Part shown: positions 58,034 through 64,000 of the stretch, piece after piece
Layout of the letters: every line of letters starts with the position of its first letter
How positions within the stretch are numbered: position 1 is the stretch's first letter
NCBI RefSeq assembly: GCF_015644725.1
Contig: NZ_CP064795.1
Coordinates: forward strand, 2,230,501 to 2,294,500
Direction of reading: 5' to 3'
DNA length: 64,000 bases
Origin: Salinimonas marina
Lineage (GTDB): Bacteria; Pseudomonadota; Gammaproteobacteria; Enterobacterales; Alteromonadaceae
Notes under the pieces: model-generated
Told to the model about the DNA's origin: nothing
Database searches by the model: none
The model's input: the letters and a program-made list of their open reading frames with translations, nothing else
Position numbers and translations under genes: made by a program

Positions 58034-58353
58034 ATACCTTATCAAGCCATGTTTTGGATACCACCCTGGGAAAACCGGTAGCCGGATTACCGATTACCCT
58101 TTACACTTGCCGCGGCGATAGCTTACAAACACAAACCGACCATGATGGACGTTGCTCTCAGTGGCAGGATGCAGACTTTATTGCGGGTGAATACCGCTTA
58201 CGATTTCATTGCCAGACATATCTGTGTCAAACCCATGGTCAGTCATTTTATCCGTTTGTAGATATCAGTTTTCTTCTGGGCGATCAAAGCAGCCATTATC
58301 ATGTTCCCCTGCTGATCTCCCCCTATGGTTTTAGTAGTTACCGAGGCAGTTAG
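58030..58353 (+). CDS. uraH: 5-hydroxyisourate hydrolase (transthyretin-like)
   Basis: A 107-residue HIUase. HVLDTTLGKPVAGLPITLY at the N-terminus and the invariant C-terminal YRGS are present, with the active-site His near residue 7 (SSHVLD) and Arg in GEYRLRFH. It converts 5-hydroxyisourate, the urate oxidation product, to OHCU, the substrate of uraD. No periplasmic signal is present. Overlaps uraD and guaD. Confidence 0.96.
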   Translation: MNTLSSHVLDTTLGKPVAGLPITLYTCRGDSLQTQTDHDGRCSQWQDADFIAGEYRLRFHCQTYLCQTHGQSFYPFVDISFLLGDQSSHYHVPLLISPYGFSSYRGS

Positions 58354-59654
58354 TGACCACCCAATTTTTATTTCGCGCCAATCTGGCGCACTTTCCCCAT
58401 GCGAGCGAATCCCCGGAGACCGATCTGCACAGTGTGCATGACGGTGCGCTGGTCATTCAGGATGATAAGATTCTGGCGGTAGGCCAGTATGCAGAGCTGG
58501 CCGGTCAGTATCCAGAGGCACAGGTACTCGACTTCAAAGATCACTGGATTGTGCCGGGCCTGATTGACAGCCACCTGCACTATCCGCAAACCGAAATGAT
58601 TGCCTGCTATGGCAAGCAGCTGCTGCACTGGCTTGAAAGTTATACCTTTCCAACCGAAGATAAATTTAAAGACGAAGCCTATGCCCGTCAGATAAGTCAG
58701 AGCTTTTTACAACAACTGCTGAAAAACGGCACCACCACCGGGCTGGTTTTTGGCACTGTACATGCCGGTGCCACCGATGCGCTGTTTGCCTGCGCCAGCG
58801 AACTCAATATGGCGCTGGTCGCTGGCAAAGTGTGCATGGATCGAAACTGTCCGCCGTATTTGCAAGATACTGCCAGTCAGGCTCAGCGTGACTCAGCGCA
58901 GTTAATCGAGCGCTGGCATAATCAGGGTCGCAACCGCTATGCCCTCACCCCCCGGTTTGCCCCCACCAGTACCGAGTCGCAGCTGGCGGCGCTGGGGGAG
59001 TTAGCTCAGCAGTATGACGATGTGTTTGTTCAAACCCATCTGTCTGAAAATATGGAAGAAATAGAATGGGTGAAATCACTTTATCCAGACTGTGAGGGCT
59101 ATCTGGATGTTTACGACAAATACCATATGGTTCGCCCGCGGGCGGTATTTGGGCATTGTATCCACCTGACCGATAGCGAATGGCAGCGTTTGGGTGACAG
59201 TGGTGCCACCGCGGCATTCTGCCCGACGTCCAATTTGTTTTTAGGCAGCGGCCTGTTTAATTTTGCCAAAGCCCGAGAACACCGGGTACATGTGGCCCTG
59301 GCCACAGATGTTGGTGCCGGCACCACCTTCAATATGCTCAAAACCTACGGTGAAGGCTATAAAATTTCGCAGCTGCAGCAAGACCCGCTTTCCCCGCTCG
59401 CAGGTTTGTACATGATGACCCAGGGCCCGGCGGTGGCCTACGGCCTTGAACACGAAATCGGTAATCTGAATCCGGGCAGCCATGCTGACTTTGTGATTAT
59501 TAAACCGGCATTTGATGAGCTTAGCCGCCTGCGGCTGACGCAGTCCCACTCGGCTCAGGACATGTTGTTTGCCCTGAGCATGCTGGGAGATGATCGGGCG
59601 ATTGAACAAACCTGGGTGGCCGGCGTCTGCCGGTATCAGCAACAAAAGGAATAA
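58353..59654 (+). CDS. guaD: Guanine deaminase
   Basis: A 433-residue zinc amidohydrolase converting guanine to xanthine. Motifs: VPGLIDSHLHYPQTEMIACYGKQLLHWLESYTFP, NGTTTGLVFGTVHAGATDALF, QTHLSENMEE, FGHCIHLTDSEW and LATDVGAGTTFNM. Start is GTG, sharing its first base with the uraH stop, so the genes are tightly coupled. The enzyme feeds xanthine into the xdh step. Confidence 0.95.
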   Translation: MTTQFLFRANLAHFPHASESPETDLHSVHDGALVIQDDKILAVGQYAELAGQYPEAQVLDFKDHWIVPGLIDSHLHYPQTEMIACYGKQLLHWLESYTFPTEDKFKDEAYARQISQSFLQQLLKNGTTTGLVFGTVHAGATDALFACASELNMALVAGKVCMDRNCPPYLQDTASQAQRDSAQLIERWHNQGRNRYALTPRFAPTSTESQLAALGELAQQYDDVFVQTHLSENMEEIEWVKSLYPDCEGYLDVYDKYHMVRPRAVFGHCIHLTDSEWQRLGDSGATAAFCPTSNLFLGSGLFNFAKAREHRVHVALATDVGAGTTFNMLKTYGEGYKISQLQQDPLSPLAGLYMMTQGPAVAYGLEHEIGNLNPGSHADFVIIKPAFDELSRLRLTQSHSAQDMLFALSMLGDDRAIEQTWVAGVCRYQQQKE

Positions 59655-59658
59655 CACG

Positions 59659-60876
59659 ATGGCACCATGGTTAGACTGGATTTCGTTACTGGTACGCTGG
59701 TTTCACGTTATTGCCGGTATTGCCTGGATTGGTGCCTCATTTTATTTCATCTGGCTCGACAGCCATCTGCAAAAGCCACCACCAGCCAAACATAAAGCGG
59801 GTATTAAAGGCGATTTGTGGGCCATCCACAGCGGCGGATTTTACGAAATATCTAAATACGCCTACGGCCCCAAAACTATGCCCGAACCTTTACACTGGTT
59901 CAAGTGGGAAGCCTACAGTACCTGGTTAAGCGGCTTTGCGTTGCTGGTGTTCATCTATTACTTATCGGCCCCGGTATATCTGATTGATTCTGAAGTAATG
60001 CCGTTAAGCCCGGCGCAGGCGGTGGGATTAGGTCTGGGGCTGATTTTTGGGCCGTTTATACTCTACGAGCTGGCCTGCAGGTCCCCGGCGGCCCGCTATC
60101 CAAAGCTGTTCGCCGCGGGGTTGGTGATCCTGTTAGCAGCCACCACATGGCTGGCGACCCATAGCTTTAGCGGCCGGGGGGCTTATATCCATGTAGGGGC
60201 ATTAATTGGCACCATTATGGTGGCCAATGTGCTGCTGACCATTATCCCGAATCAGAAAAAAATGGTGGCTGCGGTGGCCGCCGGGTCCCCCATCGATCCC
60301 CGCTGGGGCGAACAGGCCAAACTGCGCTCGGTACATAATAACTATCTGACCCTGCCGGTTGTGTTCATTATGATCAGCAATCATTATCCGCAGACCTATC
60401 AGCACACTTACAATGGCGCGATATTAATTGCGCTTATGCTTACCGCCGCCTGGACCCGCCATTATTTCAACCTGCGACATACGGGTACTCACAAACCCTC
60501 AGTGCTTATCAGTGCCGGCGCTGCCATGATCATCATTGCCGCTATGGTGAGCTGGCCGCAAGCATCTGACGCGCCACAAGAATCCGCTGCCAACGATGCC
60601 ATCCCCAGTGCAACAGCGTCAGAAAAGGTTTCTGACCAACGATTTCACAAAATTATGCAAACCCACTGCACCAGCTGCCACTCCCGCTCACCTTCCCACG
60701 AGGTTTTTCAGGTAGCCCCGATGGGCGTGGTGTTGGACAAGCCAGCGGATTTTGAGCGTTTCGCCGCCCAGATCTACCGGCGCACTGTGATCACCCAGGA
60801 TATGCCATTTTTAAATAAAACCAATATGAGCGCCGCCGAACGTCAGCAGATTGCGCAGTGGTTTGAGCAGCGATAG
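59659..60876 (+). CDS. puuD: Membrane urate hydroxylase PuuD with C-terminal cytochrome c domain
   Basis: A 405-residue urate-oxidising enzyme of the PuuD type, unrelated to uricase. About eight membrane segments come first (WLDWISLLVRWFHVIAGIAWIGASFYFIW with a His in helix 1). A periplasmic cytochrome c domain ends the protein, with haem motif CTSCH at 337-341. Electrons should pass from urate into the respiratory chain. I start it at MAPWLDWISL (59659) with AAAGGAA upstream; the longer reading overlaps guaD. Its presence explains the absence of a soluble uricase. Confidence 0.94.
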   Translation: MAPWLDWISLLVRWFHVIAGIAWIGASFYFIWLDSHLQKPPPAKHKAGIKGDLWAIHSGGFYEISKYAYGPKTMPEPLHWFKWEAYSTWLSGFALLVFIYYLSAPVYLIDSEVMPLSPAQAVGLGLGLIFGPFILYELACRSPAARYPKLFAAGLVILLAATTWLATHSFSGRGAYIHVGALIGTIMVANVLLTIIPNQKKMVAAVAAGSPIDPRWGEQAKLRSVHNNYLTLPVVFIMISNHYPQTYQHTYNGAILIALMLTAAWTRHYFNLRHTGTHKPSVLISAGAAMIIIAAMVSWPQASDAPQESAANDAIPSATASEKVSDQRFHKIMQTHCTSCHSRSPSHEVFQVAPMGVVLDKPADFERFAAQIYRRTVITQDMPFLNKTNMSAAERQQIAQWFEQR

Positions 60877-60884
60877 CAGTAGTT

Positions 60885-60922
60885 AAACAGGCCTTTGCTT
60901 TGGGATACTGGCCTGTTTGTTG
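60885..60922 (+). terminator. Terminator of the xdh-puuD operon
   Basis: The arms AAACAGGCC and GGCCTGTTT (perfect 9 bp) flank a 16-base loop, followed by GTTGGTT. It lies nine bases after the puuD stop codon. Confidence 0.75.
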
Positions 60923-60928
60923 GTTCTG

Positions 60929-61479
60929 AGTGACTGTGCGATATTAGCTGGTCTATGCGGTTGCTCAATGAATATATTGCCCGGCAGGCCAATAAGGAAG
61001 ACGGTTGTACCGGTCATTTCTGGGAGGGAAGATTTAAATCACAGGCGTTACTGGATGAGGCAGCTTTAGCAGCCTGTATGGCTTAGGTTGATTTAAATCC
61101 GGTTCGCGCATGTCTGGCAGACACTCCTGAAGACTCGGCGCATACCAGCATACAACAACGTCTTATCGCTGCTAAAACCCAGCATCAGCCTGGTCATCTA
61201 TTGCCATTTGCAGGAAATTCATCTGGAAACATATCCGATGGGCTCCCTTTTCGGCTGGAAGACTATGTCGCCCTGGTCGAGTCAACCGGGCGTCGCTTTC
61301 ACCCTAACAAGCGAGGTAAAATTGATAAGGCCGCCAGCCCTATTCTCACTCGCGCCGGGCTGGAACAGACGGACTGGAATGCATTAGTGAGTGGAATTAA
61401 AACAGAGTTTAAGGCCACTGTCAGCCTTGAAAAGCTCATGGCGCAGCGCAAGAAAAACCTAAGATGCAACACCGTATAA
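60929..61479 (+). pseudogene. Degraded REP-associated tyrosine transposase (RAYT remnant)
   Basis: Clearly related to the C-terminal half of the complete RAYT at 45923-46873: [14 protein letters not shown], then [27 protein letters not shown] follows where the intact gene has Tyr, and the frame then continues to FHPNKRGKIDKAASPIL and a C-terminus at 61479. The N-terminal half, including the HUH motif, is missing. Its 5' edge fuses directly to an AGTGACTGT repeat at 60929-60937. It is an old, inactive copy diverged from the intact one. Confidence 0.85.
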
Positions 61480-61843
61480 TCCTGCCAAGTTTCTGACGGA
61501 CCACGCAAGCAAATAAGTCATACAGTCTAAGTATTGCAGAATGCATTTGCTCGCCTCGTCGCCACAATCTGACACACTTCTTTGCTAATGCGCTGCAGTT
61601 AAACCGCTAACGGTATATTTGTCCATGTACTACACCTAATAAGTTCAAGAACTTCATCTTGAAGAAAAATTGCTTGTTGCAGATTTAAAGAATAACTGTA
61701 TCACTAACTTTCTCACGAACTTGAACAGTGACTGTCCGGTATTTTCTTCTTAACGCAAAAAGAAGGACAGTCATTTATTTGTATTGCAGGTATAACGAGT
61801 GACTGTCCTATGTTTTGAAAGCTGAGTGACTGTCCTATATTTT
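61480..61843. repeat. Non-coding region with AGTGACTGTCC-type repeats
   Basis: About 364 A/T-rich bases with no gene. The motif AGTGACTGTCC or its near copies occur at 61727-61737, 61798-61809 and 61825-61836, and its reverse complement (GGACAGTCA) at 61765-61773. These match the repeats around the RAYT at 45-47 kb and are probably its REP-like substrates. The opposed copies near 61727 and 61765 can form a hairpin. Confidence 0.7.
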
Positions 61844-62185
61844 TTAACTATCAATTAAAGGTACAATTTTATTTAAAAAATCATCAAAACTTCTAGCTAT
61901 TTGGAAACTTGATAATTTTTCAGTCTCTATAAAAATCACTGTCGGATCATCTTTTTTTTCTCGAAAATCCAGAGCAATCCAGGTATGGCCATCACCCTCA
62001 AGAGCAATTATTTGCTTTTCAACTCCCCATTCAAATGCTGCTTGAGCTGTATATAAAATCCCCTCAGAATTACTTTTATCGCTAGAAATACCCGCAATAC
62101 TGTTTATACCCCAAAATCCTTCTCCTAGATAAAAATCTAACTCTTCTGGAACATCATTATGGTAAGGCCTGACTTTCCTAGACAC
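61844..62185 (-). pseudogene. SUKH/SMI1-KNR4-type protein, N-terminus replaced by an IS end
   Basis: The 113-residue reading has the C-terminal pattern of SMI1/KNR4 (SUKH) proteins, many of which are immunity proteins of contact-dependent or polymorphic toxin systems: FWGINSIAGISSD, ALEGDGHTWIALDFR, PTVIFIETE and SFDDFLNKIV. The first six or seven codons (MSRKVR) come from the end of the adjacent IS3-family element, whose transposase stop overlaps them on the same strand. The original N-terminus is therefore lost. No toxin gene lies in the window. The A/T-rich composition differs from the chromosomal genes. Confidence 0.72.
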
Positions 62186-62381
62186 TTTCTATGTCCCTAA
62201 AATACTGTCGATCATATTCTGTTGGTGACGTGCGTCCGTTGGCAGTATGCCGACGTTTCGGATTGTAGAACATTTCTATGTAATGAAACATCGCTTGTCG
62301 TGCATCATCTCTGGTCTTGTACTTGATACGCCTGATTTTTTCCTTCTTCAGATTGCTAAAGAAGCTCTCCGCTACCGCATT
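62170..62381 (-). pseudogene. IS3-family transposase OrfB, 3' fragment
   Basis: Read on the minus strand from 62381, it begins NAVAESFFSNLKKEKI, with the last catalytic Glu of the DDE triad, and continues through FHYIEMFYNPKRRHTANGR and SPTEYDRQYF to a TAG at 62178-62180. The other part of the same gene lies at 63649-64000. The IS110 element at 62382-63648 splits them between the Trp-Asp and Asn-Ala-Val codons. Confidence 0.85.
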
Positions 62382-62401
62382 GACGCTCCTATGTCAAGCT
62401 A

Positions 62402-63454
62402 TCACGTTAGTATGGATAGATCGGATACCATTATCGGGTAAAGCTCTCTAGCAATGTAGCGTTTGAGACATCGTTGGATCTCTTTAATTGATTTACCCTC
62501 AGCTGTTCGCTTAGCCGCATAAACCCTCGTCCTTGGGTCACTTCGCATCCTAATGAGGGCTACTGTCCATAGCGCATTATTAGCATCCCTTGAGCCGCCT
62601 CGGTTAAGACGATGACGTTGAGTTTTACCTGATGATGCTTCTAGCGGATTTACACCACACAGCGCCGCAAATGAAGACTCTTTATGAAGCCGGGTCGGAT
62701 TATCACCGGCTGTGACCATGAGAGTTGCAGCGACGTATGGGCCAACACCAAATTGTTCAAGTAAGTGGCAGGCTGTTGATTTTGTCAGCTCTGTCAGACG
62801 TTTTCCTATTAGTCTGAGTTCTTCAGTTAGCCTAAGCCAACGATCGGCTAGTAGATTGAGCATTGCCGCTAAAGTTCTTAACCGCACATCACTGTCGTTG
62901 CTCTGAATTTGTTTACAAGCAGCTATACATAGACGGGTCGATGGGACATAACATGCTACCCTAACTTGCTCAGGGGCTGTGACTAGAAGCGCTCTGATTT
63001 GATTGATGGCCTGAGTACGGGCTTTAACAGCGCTTTTCCGGGCGACAACAAGATACCTCAAGGCTTCGACAATTCCATCATGTGACTTAGGGATGGCTGT
63101 TGACTCATTCGCCAGGACTGAGCGCGCTGCATTCTCAGCGTCAGTGGGATCTGATTTTCCTCTGAGTCGACGTTTCGCCCTGTTTGGCCGATTGACTTCA
63201 AAGACTTTCAAACCCTTTTCCTCTAGGAACTTGCAAAGACCAGCACCGTAAGTGCCGGTTCCCTCCAGTCCAGCCTGTCTAATATTTCCAAATGATTTTG
63301 CCCAGTTGAAAAGCTTCTCATATCCAATATAACAGACCGGAAACTCCTGCGTATCGACAACCTTACCAATATTATCAATTAGAACAGCAACATGGCTAGT
63401 AAGGTGAGTATCAACTCCGAGGGTGAGTTGATTATTTAAATGATCACGGTTCAT
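62402..63454 (-). CDS. IS110-family transposase (DEDD recombinase)
   Basis: A 350-residue transposase. The N-terminal RuvC-like DEDD domain has LGVDTHLTSHVAVLID, LEGTGTYGAGL and KSDPTDAENAARS. The C-terminal Transposase_20 domain has LLEQFGVGPYVAATLMVTAG and FAALCGVNPLEASSGKTQRHRLNRGGSRDANNAL, holding the conserved Ser. I start it at MNRDHLNNQL (63454) with GAGGAAAAA upstream. Such enzymes work with a bridge RNA to recombine donor and target DNA. It appears intact. Confidence 0.92.
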   Translation of the reverse strand: MNRDHLNNQLTLGVDTHLTSHVAVLIDNIGKVVDTQEFPVCYIGYEKLFNWAKSFGNIRQAGLEGTGTYGAGLCKFLEEKGLKVFEVNRPNRAKRRLRGKSDPTDAENAARSVLANESTAIPKSHDGIVEALRYLVVARKSAVKARTQAINQIRALLVTAPEQVRVACYVPSTRLCIAACKQIQSNDSDVRLRTLAAMLNLLADRWLRLTEELRLIGKRLTELTKSTACHLLEQFGVGPYVAATLMVTAGDNPTRLHKESSFAALCGVNPLEASSGKTQRHRLNRGGSRDANNALWTVALIRMRSDPRTRVYAAKRTAEGKSIKEIQRCLKRYIARELYPIMVSDLSILT

Positions 63455-63648
63455 CAGTTTTTCCTCAGTAAACCAGCCACCGGACTGGACACTGAAGATG
63501 CAAAACAATGCTCCTATTAGGTCACGGATACTGGAATGATCCCAACTTTAACTGACGAGCAATAATCGACAGGTCAACACAAAGACACAAGGTCAATCCC
63601 AGCACGGGTCAGATTATTACTGTCAGCACTGGTAAGTATAATCTCTGT
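63455..63648 (-). ncRNA. Probable bridge RNA region of the IS110 element
   Basis: The 194-nt non-coding left end upstream of the transposase has the size and place of the bridge RNA of IS621-like elements. GCTCCTAT at 63510-63517 repeats the element's opposite end (62385-62392), and the following bases are similar in both places (TCACG, GGA). A guide segment matching the right end is what a donor-binding loop would need. The RNA itself is inferred, not seen. Confidence 0.5.
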
Positions 63649-64000
63649 ATCCCAACAGTTACCTCGTCGACTCATACTGGGTCTAACATCCAACGTATTG
63701 AGTAACTTTCTGAAGCTGCGGCTACTGTATTGAGATCCTTGGTCGGAATGCAGGTAGACCGTATCTGACGGTTTTCGCCGCCAGTAGGCAGCGGTTAGCG
63801 CGTCCATCACCAGCTCTTCTGTCATCCTGTCACCCATCGACCAATCAACGATATTCCGGGCGTACAAGTCCATTACAACAGCCAAAAACAAAAAACCTTC
63901 GTGGGTATGGACATAGGTAATGTCACTGACCCACCACTGATTCGGAGCCGCCACGGTAAAATCACGGTTTAGCGTATTGGCAGCCACAACGTCTGGCTTG
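63574..64000 (-). pseudogene. IS3-family transposase OrfB, 5' part (runs off window, interrupted by IS110)
   Basis: From the window edge it reads ANTLNRDFTVAAPNQWWVSDITYV with the first catalytic Asp, VVMDLYARNIVDWSM, YLHSDQGSQYSSRSF with the second Asp, then RPSMSRRGNCWD. There it meets the IS110 end at about 63648 and stops at an unrelated codon at 63574. The continuation is at 62170-62381. The normal product would read RRGNCWDNAVAESFF. The start and any orfA are outside the window. Confidence 0.88.

Larger units (their letters stand above)
62382..63648 (-). mobile_element. IS110-family insertion sequence nested in the IS3 element
   Basis: About 1267 bp, bounded by the two halves of the interrupted IS3 transposase (ends inferred from where the IS3 reading resumes, accurate to a base or two). 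It has no terminal inverted repeats, as expected. The transposase leaves only about 20 bases at its 3' end but 194 non-coding bases at its 5' end (63455-63648). That is the arrangement of IS110-group elements whose left end encodes a bridge RNA. Confidence 0.82.

Overview
The window looks like chromosomal DNA of a marine gammaproteobacterium, most likely from the Alteromonadales (Alteromonas relatives). The reasons are the conserved block thrS-infC-rpmI-rplT-pheS-pheT-ihfA, a csiV gene at the left edge, a folM plus DUF3080 lipoprotein pair, and the general family content. I cannot fix the genus. No rRNA, tRNA, CRISPR array or prophage was seen. Seven genes are broken by one-base shifts at short homopolymers. 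Six of these are apparent single-base losses and one is a gain, a pattern that points to sequencing error rather than gene decay. I annotate these loci as whole genes.

Layout. 1-7.1 kb: cell-wall and housekeeping genes (csiV, PduO-type cobalamin adenosyltransferase, DASS anion transporter, nagZ, a penicillin-acylase-family hydrolase, ybaK). 7.1-10.4 kb: a divergent sulfide/persulfide unit. TauE and a rhodanese run leftwards; a persulfide-dioxygenase-like MBL protein, two YeeE/YedE halves and a BigR/SqrR-type repressor run rightwards, with a perfect palindrome between them. 10.4-22 kb: arsH preceded by a 38-bp near-perfect palindrome, a fatty acid hydroxylase, MFS and SulP transporters, a universal stress protein, and small membrane proteins, lipoproteins and hypotheticals. 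22-29.5 kb: translation block on the minus strand, with infC starting at AUU. 29.8-37.6 kb: YniA-type kinase, folM, DUF3080, MscS channel, DUF924, then the purine-ring genes pucG and pucF/allC, then DUF421.

37.9-42.5 kb: a tightly overlapping operon made of a 47-residue protein and five glycosyltransferases (GT2-like, GT4, GT4, GT28/MurG-like, GT2), with no sugar-nucleotide, flippase or export genes. 43.1-44.35 kb: a two-gene operon pairing a YqcI/YcgG (GntA-like) haem N-hydroxylase homologue with a DUF1989 protein. 44.4-45.05 kb: soxR, divergent from an unknown 51-residue ORF behind a textbook SoxR-type promoter. 45.2-47.3 kb: a RAYT (REP-associated tyrosine transposase) with a 586-bp partial tandem duplication, flanked by arrays of its cognate AGTGACTGTCC-type repeats.

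47.4-60.9 kb: an almost complete purine-catabolic region. It holds adenine deaminase, an AzgA-type permease, (tpx), allantoinase puuE, a RutR-like TetR regulator, xdhABC, uraD, uraH, guaD and membrane urate hydroxylase puuD. Together with pucG and pucF it encodes adenine and guanine to hypoxanthine/xanthine, urate, allantoin, allantoate, ureidoglycine and oxalurate/glycine. Two RutR-like palindromes, ahead of the permease and ahead of xdhA, suggest shared control.

60.9-64 kb: a decayed second RAYT, more of the repeats, a SUKH/SMI1-type protein cut at its N-terminus by an IS3-family element, and an IS110-family element inserted inside that IS3 transposase. The IS110 element has a 194-nt non-coding left end that probably encodes its bridge RNA.
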